DNA from: Caulobacter sp.
Lineage (GTDB): Bacteria > Pseudomonadota > Alphaproteobacteria > Caulobacterales > Caulobacteraceae
Reading direction: 5' to 3'
Assembly (NCBI GenBank): GCA_028291055.1
Contig: JAQGIP010000034.1
Coordinates: forward strand, 39,784 to 103,783
Length of the DNA: 64,000 nt
Under the pieces are notes generated by a model, which was given only the letters and a program-made list of their open reading frames with translations, searched no databases and was not told where the DNA came from. The translations under genes and the position numbers were made by a program. Of the stretch, positions 41,330 to 51,775 are shown piece by piece (the stretch's first letter is position 1; every line of letters begins with the position of its first letter).

Positions 41330-41971
41330 ATGGCCATTGCGCGCCCCATGACACTGGGAGACGAAGCGTTCGACGCTCCTCCGCAAGTCCTGAACAACGT
41401 CGACAGCGCCTTCGCGACGCCGGCGGCGGCCACCTCCGTCTCGGCGGAAGAAGGCATGTTCGGCACGACGCCCACCTATGCCACCCGCCGGTCGGGCGGC
41501 AACGGCAAGAAGATCGCCATGGTCGCCATCCCCCTGGCGGTCGTGGCCATCGCAGCCGGCCTGCTGATCGCCAGCCCGCGCAATCAGTCGGTGGTGGCCG
41601 ACCAGCCGGTGGCGGCCAACGGAACACCGGCCCAGGCCGGCGTGGCGGCCGTCACCCCGCCGGCGCCCGCTCAGGTGGCCGAGGCCTCGCCGCCCCTGAC
41701 CACCACCACCCCGCTGGTGGCGACGCCTGAAGTGACCCGTCCCGCCGCCGTGACGCCGGCCCGCAGCGCCGCCACCCGGGTTCGCCCGGCCGCCCGCCGC
41801 GCGGTGACGGAAAGCACGACCACGGCGCCCAGCGCCGGGGCCAACGCGACCGACACCGCCGCCAGGGTCGCCGCCGCGCCCCCGGCCATCGACGCGCCGC
41901 CCCCGGTCCTGACCGTGCCGGCCCCGACGACCCCGCCGATCGCGCCGGAACCCGCCACCCCGCCGCAGTAA
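41330..41971 (+). CDS. proline/alanine-rich single-pass membrane protein
   Basis: 213 residues. The N-terminal 60 residues are cytoplasmic and Ala/Thr-rich (MTLGDEAFDAPPQVLNNVD). One membrane helix follows (IAMVAIPLAVVAIAAGLLIA) at about residues 63-82. A periplasmic tail of 130 residues is almost entirely Pro, Ala, Thr and Val with basic patches (RVRPAARRAV). No enzymatic domain. The gene cut by the right edge (63508-64000) shares this architecture and the words VATPEV and PVL-T/D-VP, so they are paralogues. A strong terminator follows directly. Confidence 0.75.
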   Translation: MAIARPMTLGDEAFDAPPQVLNNVDSAFATPAAATSVSAEEGMFGTTPTYATRRSGGNGKKIAMVAIPLAVVAIAAGLLIASPRNQSVVADQPVAANGTPAQAGVAAVTPPAPAQVAEASPPLTTTTPLVATPEVTRPAAVTPARSAATRVRPAARRAVTESTTTAPSAGANATDTAARVAAAPPAIDAPPPVLTVPAPTTPPIAPEPATPPQ

Positions 41972-41991
41972 CCGGCGAGCTTAGATGAAGA

Positions 41992-42022
41992 GGGCGGCCC
42001 CATCGCTGGGGCCGCCCTTTTT
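41992..42022 (+). terminator. rho-independent terminator
   Basis: GGGCGGCCCC and GGGGCCGCCC form a perfect 10-bp stem around ATCGCT, followed by TTTTT. It lies 20 bases after the stop of the proline-rich protein gene on the same strand. Confidence 0.9.
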
Positions 42023-42030
42023 GTTTGCGT

Positions 42031-42245
42031 GTCCTCCCCAGGCGAGCCAGCAGCGAGCCGGTTGGGGAGGTGTCGCGAAGCGACGGAGGGGCTTACTGAC
42101 TCTCCGGCTATTCGCGTTGTGGCGCAGGGGTCGATGCCGTCACCAGTTCAGGCGCCAGAACACGCCCAGCCTTTGACTCGGTAAGCCCCTCCCCCGCTTC
42201 GCGGGACCTCCCCCGCCGGATCGCTTGGGCGATCCTGGGGAGGAC
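42031..42245. repeat. nested inverted-repeat element, about 215 bp
   Basis: The outer arms GTCCTCCCCAGG (42031-42042) and CCTGGGGAGGAC (42234-42245) are perfect inverses. The inner arms around 42063-42095 and 42180-42215 also match (GGGGAGGTGTCGCGAAGCG.. / ..CGCTTCGCGGGACCTCCCC; GGGGCTTAC / GTAAGCCCC). A central 85 bases is unpaired. No gene is visible. It resembles a non-coding MITE-like intergenic element; see the other two elements at 48904 and 61003. A run of ten G follows at 42251-42260. Confidence 0.7.
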
Positions 42246-42269
42246 GGTTTGGGGGGGGGGCGCCTCGCC

Positions 42270-44283
<2,014 letters not shown>

Positions 44284-44353
44284 CTAGTCTTTGGCGGCGG
44301 AGGGTCAACGGGGAAGTAGGCGTGAACCGCATTCGCACGCGCTAGGGTGGGGC

Positions 44354-45199
44354 ATGGCCGAGTCGCAACTCACAGACGGGATCGAGACGTCCGGAGGGAG
44401 GCTCGACCTCGGCCTTCTGGCGCGCCAGACCGGGCAAGTGTTGTGGCGGCGATGGCCGGTGCTGCTGATTGTGGCGCCGATGATCGCTTGGCTGCCGCAC
44501 CTGATCATTCCGCAGCTCAAGCCGATCGGGCTGACGCAGCCGGAAAGGCTGGTCTTCAGCGTGGGCGAGGGCCTGGTCCACACCGCCCTCTTCGGTTTGA
44601 TGGCGGGGTTCGTCAGTCTAGTCGCGATGGGCGCGCGGCGCGGCGTCGGCTTCAGCCCCGGCGCCGACCCGAGACGTCTGGCCAGCGCGGCGGGCGGGCT
44701 GTTCGTCGTGGCGCTCGTCGCCCAGGGCCCTGGCATATTAGCCAACCTCTTCCTGGCCTTGCAGGCGCCCAATCTCCGCGACGCCGACAGCGCGACCTTT
44801 CACCGCCTGGTCTTGTGGCTGGAGGTCAGCGCGGGAGGGCGTCTGCTCTGGAATCTGGTCTTCGACGCCGTCCTGGTCATGGCCTATGCGGTGGTGGTGA
44901 ACGAGGGGCGCAGCGGGCTAGGCGCCCTGCGGCGCGCCGTCGCCATCGGCCGGGGCGCGCGATGGAAGCTGGTGGTGGCGATGGTCGTGCTGGAGGGGGT
45001 GGCATTTGGAAAGGATGGGGCTTGGCTAGTGTGGCGGCGCTCGATCAGCGCCGGTCACGAGCCAAGCAGCTACCTGACCCAGGCCTTCGGCTTTGCCGGC
45101 GCCCTCATCCCCTGCCTGTGGCTGACGGTCGTGGCCCTGGCCTATCTGATGCTCAAGGGCGAGGACCGGCCGGCCGACGTTTCGGCGGTGTTCGATTGA
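44354..45199 (+). CDS. integral membrane protein, first of three tandem paralogues
   Basis: 281 residues from ATG 44354; upstream in-frame codons lack a ribosome site. After a soluble N-terminus it has at least five membrane segments, e.g. VLLIVAPMIAWLPHLII, ALFGLMAGFVSLVAMG, AGGLFVVALVAQGPGILANLF, LLWNLVFDAVLVMAYAVVVN, and FAGALIPCLWLTVVALAYLML. The C-terminus ends DVSAVFD. The two following genes share the layout and the -FD end. No enzymatic motif is seen. It may be a membrane complex built of related subunits. Confidence 0.78.
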   Translation: MAESQLTDGIETSGGRLDLGLLARQTGQVLWRRWPVLLIVAPMIAWLPHLIIPQLKPIGLTQPERLVFSVGEGLVHTALFGLMAGFVSLVAMGARRGVGFSPGADPRRLASAAGGLFVVALVAQGPGILANLFLALQAPNLRDADSATFHRLVLWLEVSAGGRLLWNLVFDAVLVMAYAVVVNEGRSGLGALRRAVAIGRGARWKLVVAMVVLEGVAFGKDGAWLVWRRSISAGHEPSSYLTQAFGFAGALIPCLWLTVVALAYLMLKGEDRPADVSAVFD

Positions 45200-45251
45200 T
45201 GGCGGCGCGCCGATCCGGCTCCAAGGGTCCGGCCAATCCAGGGGAGGCGGG

Positions 45252-46073
45252 ATGAGCGTCGAGACGCAGCGGTTCGGGTTGAATTTCCGGGGGGTGCTGG
45301 AGGCGTCGTGGGAGGCCCTGCGCCGCCATGGGCTGGTGCTCATCGTCCTGCTGCCGGCGCTGTATGGCGCGATGACATGGCTGTGGAGCCGGATGCCGTT
45401 CATGAGCGCGCCGCCGCACCTGCAGACGGCGTGGCAACAGGTCCTGACCTGGGCGGTGGCGGTCTTGCAGACGGGCCTGTTCGCCGGACTGGCGGCCGCG
45501 CCGGTGCTGCTCGAGGGGCGCTCGGCGCGCGCGCGGACGCAAGGCGCGGTCGTCGCCATCTTCACGGCCTTGCCGGCGCTGATCGCCTATGGCGCGGTGA
45601 TCAACTTCCCCACCGGCCTGCGCAGCTTCATCAACGCCATGCTGGCCGCCCAGGTGATGTCGGGCCAGACAAGCGTCGACCAGGTCAGCCTGACATTCGC
45701 CGCCATTGCCTTCATCTCCCAGATGCTCGGCGTGCTGTTCGCGGTGGTCTGGGGGCCCGCGGCGGCGGCGGCCGTCACCGAGCGCCTCGGGCCGGCCCGC
45801 GCGCTGACCAGAGGCGCCGAGCTGACCAAGGGGTCGCGGGCGGTCATCCTGGGCGTCCTTGTCCTCGTCATCCTGGCCTACATCCCATCCGGGGCCGTGA
45901 GCTTCCTGCTGCGCAACGGCGCGGACTTCGCACTCGCTCGGTACGTCCTGAGGCTGGTGACCGGCAGCGTGTTGGCCATCGTGTGGATGGCGGTGTGCGC
46001 GGTCATCTACCGCGAGGTCGTTCGCGGGCGCGTAAGCCTGGACGGGCAGGATGTGGCGGAGGCGTTCGACTGA
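45252..46073 (+). CDS. integral membrane protein, second of three tandem paralogues
   Basis: 273 residues. N-terminus MSVETQRFGLNFRGVLEASWEALRRHGLVLIVLLPALYGAM matches the third protein's LRRRW-LPLLIVIPGLSV. Further helices: VAVLQTGLFAGLAAAPVLL, VAIFTALPALIAYGAVI, AIAFISQMLGVLFAVVWGPAAAAAV, VILGVLVLVILAYIPSGAVSF and SVLAIVWMAVCAVIYREV. It ends DVAEAFD. Its TGA overlaps the ATG of the third gene, so the last two are translationally coupled. Function unknown. Confidence 0.8.
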   Translation: MSVETQRFGLNFRGVLEASWEALRRHGLVLIVLLPALYGAMTWLWSRMPFMSAPPHLQTAWQQVLTWAVAVLQTGLFAGLAAAPVLLEGRSARARTQGAVVAIFTALPALIAYGAVINFPTGLRSFINAMLAAQVMSGQTSVDQVSLTFAAIAFISQMLGVLFAVVWGPAAAAAVTERLGPARALTRGAELTKGSRAVILGVLVLVILAYIPSGAVSFLLRNGADFALARYVLRLVTGSVLAIVWMAVCAVIYREVVRGRVSLDGQDVAEAFD

Positions 46074-46885
46074 TGGTCGGTCCGCTCCACATGCGCCGGG
46101 TGGTGGGGCGGACCCTGCGCATGCTGCGGCGGCGCTGGCTGCCGCTGTTGATCGTGATCCCTGGGCTGTCGGTGGCGGAGGGCTGGTTGTGGAGCCTGCT
46201 GCCGCTGACGGGCGGGATGGCGACGCCAGGACAGATGCTGGTCACGGCGCTGGGCTATGCACATGTCATGCTCACCAACGCGCTGGTGGCGGGGCTGACG
46301 GCGGCGACGGTGTTGCTGAGTGCGCCGACCGCGACGGCCCGTCTGCGCCAGACGTTCGCGGCGGTCGCCGGGGGCTTTCCGGGGCTCATCTTGTTTGGGT
46401 TGCTGATGGTGCTGCCGACCGTGGCCGGCAACGCCGTGCTGCTGGGCGCCACGCGCGATGTGTCGTTCGACGCGCCCGATGTCGGGGAACGGATGGCGAT
46501 GGCGACGTCGCTGACGGTGATCGCCAGCTTCGCCCTGCTGATGGTGTTCAACGCCTTCTGGGTCACCCTGCCCGGGGTGGCCGTGTTGCAGAGGCCGGGC
46601 GCGCTCAGGGCGATGGATCGTGCCTTCCACCTGACCGAAGGCGCGCGACTGGCCATCGGCGGCGGCTGGTTCTTGTATGTGTTGGTGGCGATCGCGCCGC
46701 TCAGGCTACTGATCAAGGCCCTGCTTAGCCTCGCGCCCCTAAGCACGGCCGTCCACCTCGCGGGCCAGGCGGCGTTTTCCGTGGCCGGGGTGATCTGGCT
46801 GACGGCCGGCGCGGTCATCTACCGCGAGTTGTCGGGGGTCGCCGGCGACGGCGCGGCGTCGGACACCGCCGAGGTATTCGACTGA
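46073..46885 (+). CDS. integral membrane protein, third of three tandem paralogues
   Basis: 270 residues from ATG 46073, inside the TGATG overlap with the previous stop. Helices: WLPLLIVIPGLSVAEGWLW, MLTNALVAGLTAATVLL, FPGLILFGLLMVLPTVAGNAVLL, SLTVIASFALLMVFNAFWVTLPGVAVL, GGGWFLYVLVAIAPLRLLI, and AGQAAFSVAGVIWLTAGAVIYREL. It ends DTAEVFD. VIYRE and the -FD terminus are shared with the second protein. No known transporter motif was found. Confidence 0.8.
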   Translation: MVGPLHMRRVVGRTLRMLRRRWLPLLIVIPGLSVAEGWLWSLLPLTGGMATPGQMLVTALGYAHVMLTNALVAGLTAATVLLSAPTATARLRQTFAAVAGGFPGLILFGLLMVLPTVAGNAVLLGATRDVSFDAPDVGERMAMATSLTVIASFALLMVFNAFWVTLPGVAVLQRPGALRAMDRAFHLTEGARLAIGGGWFLYVLVAIAPLRLLIKALLSLAPLSTAVHLAGQAAFSVAGVIWLTAGAVIYRELSGVAGDGAASDTAEVFD

Positions 46886-46955
46886 GACAGGTGTTGGGGG
46901 TGGCGCGCCTCGCCCTCTAGGCCGGCGCCACGGTTCCCGGCTAAGACTTAAGGCG

Positions 46956-48902
46956 ATGGCAAACCCCGACGCACCCACCGCAGGCCTGGAGCAGGCCCTG
47001 GCCCACACGGCCCGGCTGCTGGCCGCCTCCCCTGCCCTGGCGGCGGCGCAGGCCAGGGAAATCCTGAAGGCTGTGCCGGGGCAGCGGGAGGCGTTGCTGC
47101 TGCTGGGCCGCGCGCAAGGGATGCTGGGCGAGACGGCGGCGGGGGCGGCGACGTTGCGGCGGCTGACCCAGGGCAATGCGGCGGACGCCGCCGCGTGGCG
47201 GGCGCTGGCGGAGTTGCTGTTCGTGGGTGGCGACGCCAAGGGCGCGGACGCGGCGCATCAGGGGGCGGTCAAGGCGGCTATTACCGATCCGATGCTGATG
47301 GAAGCCGCCATGGCGCTCCGGGAGGGCCGGCTGGCCGAGGCCGAGCCTGCTCTGCGCGGGCGGCTGAAATCGGAGCCCACCGACGTGGCGGCCATCCGCA
47401 TGCTGGCGGAGGTGGCGGCGCAGATCGGGCGTTATCAGGATGCGGTCAATCTGTTGAGCCGGGCGCTGGAGCTGGCGCCGAGCTTCCAGGAGGCGCGGCA
47501 TGCCTATGTGCAGGTGTTGTTGCGCCATGAGCGGCCGGAGGAGGCGTTGGTAGAGGCCGAGCGGCTGCTGGCCTCGGAGCCGGCCAATCCGGCCTATGGG
47601 CTGTTGAAGGCGGCGGTGCTGGTGCGGCTGGGGGACCAGGCGGCGGCGAGCGGACTGTATGCGGACGCGCTGGGGCGGTTTCCAAACAATCCCAAGGGCT
47701 GGATGAGCTACGGCCATGTGCTCAAGACGGTGGGCAAGGCGGGCGACGGGATCGAGGCCTATCGCAAGAGCCTGGAGCAGACGCCGGAGTTGGGCGAGGC
47801 GTGGTGGAGCCTGGCCAACCTGAAGACCTTCCGGTTCGAAGAGGCGGATATCGCCACTATGCGCGGGCAGCTGGCGCGGGCGGACCTCGACGACGACGAC
47901 CGGCTGCATCTGCATTTCGCGCTGGGCAAGGCGCTGGAGGACGGCTTGCATTTCGGCGAGGCGTTCGGGGAATACGCCAAGGGCAATGCGATCCGGCGAG
48001 GGCAGCTGCGGTATCGGGCGGAGGATACCTCGGCGCATGTGGCGCGGGCCAAGGCGCTCTATACACCGGCCTTTTTCGCCGAGCGGACCGGTCAGGGGTG
48101 TCAGGCGCGCGATCCGATCTTCATCGTGGGCCTGCCGCGCTCGGGCTCGACCCTGGTGGAGCAGATCCTGTCGAGCCATTCGCAGGTGGAGGGGACGGCC
48201 GAGCTGCCCGACATCACCACCCTGGTGCGGCGGCTGGCCGGCAATCCCGTTCGGCCGCGCGACGGGGACGATGACGCGCCGGACGCCGGCAGCCTCTATC
48301 CGGGCGTGGTGGCGTCGTTATCGCCGGAGCAGCTGGCGGCGCTGGGGCAGGAGTATCTGGACCGCACGCGGGTGCAGCGGCGCACCGACCGGCCGATGTT
48401 CATCGACAAGCTGCCCAACAACTGGATGCATGTAGGGCTGATCCAGCTGATCCTGCCGGGTGCGGTGATCATCGATGCGCGGCGCCATCCCATGGGCTGC
48501 TGCCTGTCGGGGTTCAAGCAGCACTTCGCGCGGGGCCAGGGGTTCACCTATGACCTGGGCGATATCGGCCGCTACTACCGCGACTATGTGGGGCTGATGG
48601 CGCATTACGACGCCGTGCTGCCGGGGCGCGTACACCGGGTGATCTATGAGCGGATGATCGCCGACACCGAGGGCGAGGTGCGCCGGCTGTTGGATCACGC
48701 CGGGCTGGCGTTCGAGCCGGCCTGCCTGTCGTTCTGGACCAACGAGCGGGCCGTGCGCACGGCCAGTTCGGAACAGGTGCGCCAGCCGATCTTCGGCGAG
48801 GCGGTGGACCACTGGAAGAACTTCGAGCCCTGGCTTGGCCCGCTGGAAGCGGCGCTCGGGCCGGTGTTGGAAGCCTATCCTGACGCGCCGGCGGGCATCT
48901 AG
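46956..48902 (+). CDS. TPR-containing sulfotransferase family protein
   Basis: 648 residues. Residues 1 to about 380 are a chain of TPR helices (ALAHTARLLAASPALAAAQAREILKAVPGQREALLLLGRAQG; AEVAAQIGRYQDAVNLLSRALELAPSFQEARHAYVQVLL). The C-terminal sulfotransferase domain has the PAPS 5'-phosphosulfate loop IFIVGLPRSGSTLVEQILSSHSQVEGTAELP and the 3'-phosphate segment INARRHPMGCCLSGFKQHFARG-like RRHPMGCCLSGF. Such fusions probably sulfate proteins or glycans; none is assigned here. It stands alone, followed by an inverted-repeat element and a convergent TonB receptor. Confidence 0.88.
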   Translation: MANPDAPTAGLEQALAHTARLLAASPALAAAQAREILKAVPGQREALLLLGRAQGMLGETAAGAATLRRLTQGNAADAAAWRALAELLFVGGDAKGADAAHQGAVKAAITDPMLMEAAMALREGRLAEAEPALRGRLKSEPTDVAAIRMLAEVAAQIGRYQDAVNLLSRALELAPSFQEARHAYVQVLLRHERPEEALVEAERLLASEPANPAYGLLKAAVLVRLGDQAAASGLYADALGRFPNNPKGWMSYGHVLKTVGKAGDGIEAYRKSLEQTPELGEAWWSLANLKTFRFEEADIATMRGQLARADLDDDDRLHLHFALGKALEDGLHFGEAFGEYAKGNAIRRGQLRYRAEDTSAHVARAKALYTPAFFAERTGQGCQARDPIFIVGLPRSGSTLVEQILSSHSQVEGTAELPDITTLVRRLAGNPVRPRDGDDDAPDAGSLYPGVVASLSPEQLAALGQEYLDRTRVQRRTDRPMFIDKLPNNWMHVGLIQLILPGAVIIDARRHPMGCCLSGFKQHFARGQGFTYDLGDIGRYYRDYVGLMAHYDAVLPGRVHRVIYERMIADTEGEVRRLLDHAGLAFEPACLSFWTNERAVRTASSEQVRQPIFGEAVDHWKNFEPWLGPLEAALGPVLEAYPDAPAGI

Positions 48903-48903
48903 A

Positions 48904-49050
48904 TTCCCGCTCATCCCGGCGAAAGCCGGGACCCATAGGGCGGATGAGCGGAGGGCGCAGCGCGACAAGACCGCACTGCGCCCCGCTTTGGAATTTTCGA
49001 CCGACCGTCACGCTCAGTATGGGTCCCGGCTTTCGCCGGGATGAGCGGAA
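48904..49050. repeat. inverted-repeat element with 33-bp arms, 147 bp
   Basis: The left arm at 48904-48937 (CGCTCATCCCGGCGAAAGCC.. then GGGACCCATA) is the inverse of 49018-49050 (TATGGGTCCCGGCTTTCGCC.. then GGGATGAGCGG), with one extra C on the left. Each arm itself contains a smaller palindrome (CCCGGCGAAAGCCGGG). The element fills the whole gap between two convergent genes and could serve as a bidirectional terminator. The arm sequence is of a kind repeated between genes in alphaproteobacterial genomes. Confidence 0.82.
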
Positions 49051-49060
49051 GGCGGGGTGG

Positions 49061-51439
49061 TTAGTTGAACTTCGCGCCGACCTTGATGCCGAAGAACTGG
49101 GGTTTGACGGGATAGTTGACGCCATAGGCGCCGCAGTAGCTGATCGAGCAGGCGGTGTTCTTGCTGAGGATGCCGCGTTCGTCGAAGGCGTTCTGGATGA
49201 AGGCGGTGACCGTCCAGTTGTCCCAGTCGAAGCCGCCGGAGAAGTCGGCGGTGGCGAAGGCCTTCAGGTCGCCGAACACGGCCGCGTCGCCCGCGATCAG
49301 TTCCGAGCGCGCCTTGCCCTGGGCCTGGACGGAGCCCTGGACGAAGCTGTTGTGGCCGAAGGCGTCGAACTCGTAGCGGACGGTGGCGTTGACCTTGTAC
49401 TTGGGCTGCACCGGCAGTTCGTCGCCGTTGTGGACGAAGTAGTCATACGGGCCCGTGAAGGCGTTGGAGGTCTGGCAGGCGCCCAGGGAATCCTTGGCCG
49501 CGCAGAAGGTCTGGGTCGCCTCGGCGTTCAGCAGGGTGCCGGAGCCGGAGAAGGTCCAGTGTTCGTCGGGGTGATAGACGATGTCGCCTTCGATGCCGCG
49601 TGAGCGGGCGTAGCCGACATTGAAGATGGCGGTGACGCCCTGGGCGCCCGGGGGCGACAGGGAAAACTGGACATTGTCCCACAGCTCCCAGAACAGGGCG
49701 CCGTTGATGCGCAGCTTGCCGTCGAGCCAGGTCGTCTTCCAGCCCACCTCGTAGTTGGTGATGGTGTCGGGCTGGAAGGGCGTGATGTTGATCACCGGGT
49801 TGCCCAGCGTTGTGCGCCGGTTGGCGCCGCCCGGCCTGAAGCCCGTGGAATAGGTCGCATAGACCATCTTGGTCGGATCGATCTTCCAGCTGAGATTGAT
49901 CTTGTGGGTCTCGCCGTAGTTGGTGGCGCCGCGGTGGAACTGGGTTGCGCCCTGGAAGCCGGAGACGCCGTCGAGGGTATTGTTCACCTCGAAGTAGCGG
50001 CCGCCGATGGTCAGCTTCAGATTGTCGAGGAGGTCGTAGGACAGCTCGCCGAACAGGGCGAAGTCGCGGTCGATGCGGGCGATGTCGGTGAAATAGATGT
50101 CGTCGGGATCGTCGGCGCCGGGCACCGCCAGCCCGGCCGGCGAGGTCGCCAGCCCGGAGATGGAATAGTTGGCGATGACGTCGTCGATCTGGCGTTCATA
50201 GAAGATGCCGCCGATGCCGCGCAGCTTGAAACGCTCGGGCGAGCTCAGGCGCAGTTCGTGGGTTTCCTTCTTGTAGTGATCCTTGCCGCTGAAGTGCTGG
50301 TTGGGATCGAGGAAGCCGCCGGAGCTGTCGGGGAAGGTCACGTAGCTGGAATAGCCGGCCGCGTTGTAGGCCACCGAATAGTAGGAGTAGTCCGACGCGT
50401 TCTCCACGTGGCGGTCGAAGTAGCCGCCCGAATAGAGGATGTCCCAGTCGCCCAGCTTGCCCTGGACCGTCAGGGCCGCCTGGTACCACTTGTCCTTGTT
50501 GTACTCGGGGGAGAAGTCGGCGGTCTTCAGATCGCCGATGCGGGGATTGTAGAGGAAGTTCCCGTGCGAGGTCTGGTTTTGGTAGATGACCGAGGGCGTC
50601 ACCGTCCAGTTGTCGTCGAGTTCGATCTTCAGGGCCGCGCGGCCGCCGTAGGTGTCGACGTCGTTGAAGTCCTTCTTCACGAACTGGGCGTTGTTGGTGT
50701 CCAGCGTGCCGCCGCCGCTCAGATTGTAGATGCGGTGCTGAAGGACATTGTCGATGTAGCCGCCGTCGTGTTGGACGAAGCCGACGAGCCGGATGGCCAC
50801 CTTGTCGTTGATCGGAATGTTGACGTAGCCCTCCACCGAGCCCCCGGCGCTGCCCGAGCCGAACTTGGTGGCCTGGACGTCGAAGGAGCCGGAGAAGCCC
50901 GCCGTGCTGGGCTGGTTGGTGATGATGCGCAGGGTGCCCGACAGCGAGTTGGCGCCGAACAGCGTGCCCTGGGGACCCGACAGGGCCTCCACCCGGGCGA
51001 TGTCGTAGAGGTGGATGTCGAGGCCGTTGGCGATGGTGGTCACCGGCGTTTCGTCGAGATAGACGCCCGTGCCCGGCTGGGGCCCGCTGTGCAGGCCGTC
51101 GGAACCGCTGGTGATGCCGCGGAAATAGGGTTGCGACTGGCCCGGGCCGAACGACTGGAAGCTGATGCTGGGCAGCAGCTTGGCGTAGTCGTCGAAGGAG
51201 GCGACCTGGTGCTCCTGGAGCACCTCGGGCGTGAGCGCCTGGATGGACACCGGCACGTTCTGGAGGTTTTCCGAACGCTTAGTGGCGGTGACGATGACCT
51301 CACCCACCGTGGTGGGGGAGTCCGCGTCGGCATCGGCCGCGAAGGCCGGTAGGGCGGACAGCACCGCCGCCGACGACAGCAGCGACGTGAGGAAGGCGTA
51401 GCGCAGCCTGTTCGGCTTTGAAGAAGCGCGTTCAGTCAT
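49061..51439 (-). CDS. TonB-dependent receptor
   Basis: 792 residues from ATG 51439 (MTERASSKPNRLRYAFLTSLL); a longer frame to 51625 has no signal peptide and is rejected. The signal peptide covers residues 1-34, ending ALPAFA. A TonB-box-like GEVIVTATKR follows at about 43-52. The plug has PYFRGITSGSDGLHSGPQPGTGVYLDETPV and VEALSGPQGTLFGANSLSGTLRI. The barrel ends FFGIKVGAKFN; the penultimate aromatic residue is compatible with outer-membrane insertion. It stands apart from transport genes. The substrate is unknown; there is no siderophore or vitamin context. Confidence 0.92.
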   Translation of the reverse strand: MTERASSKPNRLRYAFLTSLLSSAAVLSALPAFAADADADSPTTVGEVIVTATKRSENLQNVPVSIQALTPEVLQEHQVASFDDYAKLLPSISFQSFGPGQSQPYFRGITSGSDGLHSGPQPGTGVYLDETPVTTIANGLDIHLYDIARVEALSGPQGTLFGANSLSGTLRIITNQPSTAGFSGSFDVQATKFGSGSAGGSVEGYVNIPINDKVAIRLVGFVQHDGGYIDNVLQHRIYNLSGGGTLDTNNAQFVKKDFNDVDTYGGRAALKIELDDNWTVTPSVIYQNQTSHGNFLYNPRIGDLKTADFSPEYNKDKWYQAALTVQGKLGDWDILYSGGYFDRHVENASDYSYYSVAYNAAGYSSYVTFPDSSGGFLDPNQHFSGKDHYKKETHELRLSSPERFKLRGIGGIFYERQIDDVIANYSISGLATSPAGLAVPGADDPDDIYFTDIARIDRDFALFGELSYDLLDNLKLTIGGRYFEVNNTLDGVSGFQGATQFHRGATNYGETHKINLSWKIDPTKMVYATYSTGFRPGGANRRTTLGNPVINITPFQPDTITNYEVGWKTTWLDGKLRINGALFWELWDNVQFSLSPPGAQGVTAIFNVGYARSRGIEGDIVYHPDEHWTFSGSGTLLNAEATQTFCAAKDSLGACQTSNAFTGPYDYFVHNGDELPVQPKYKVNATVRYEFDAFGHNSFVQGSVQAQGKARSELIAGDAAVFGDLKAFATADFSGGFDWDNWTVTAFIQNAFDERGILSKNTACSISYCGAYGVNYPVKPQFFGIKVGAKFN

Positions 51440-51775
51440 TTGGTTATCCCCGACCTTTTCCCGTTTCCGCACGCGACAATCCGGAGACTCGAAGGACCGG
51501 ACAGACCCGCTGAACGTCGGCGGCTGTCCCCCAAGCTGCAAAGCTGTGTTTCGGTTAGCCCCGGCCTTCGCATCACGGCGCCCTATTGCGGGCAGTTGTT
51601 GATGGATAGAGAAGCGGTTGAACAAAAACGCTACAACAGACGACCAAGACGTCGTCAGACTTCAAGGGCGGGGCCCGATCACCTGCCCTTGCGTGACCCG
51701 CAACGATTGTCCCGACACACGCGCGCCGTCAATGCCGCATGCAGCAGTTGGCCGACCAGCGGCAGATTTCGATTG
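51440..51775. other. intergenic region upstream of TonB-dependent receptor
   Basis: The 336 bases between the YpfJ-type peptidase stop and the receptor start contain no convincing gene. They hold a short dyad GACGAC-CAAGAC-GTCGTC (51639-51656), which may be an operator or chance. The receptor promoter must lie here, with CGGGGATAACC just before the start. Confidence 0.5.

Noticed and set aside
42251..42260. Run of ten G
   Set aside because: Noted only as part of the repeat element edge; it may be a sequencing-prone homopolymer and supports no function.
49904..51352. A plus-strand frame of 482 codons within the second TonB receptor
   Set aside because: Antisense to plug and barrel segments of the receptor; composition is that of a shadow.
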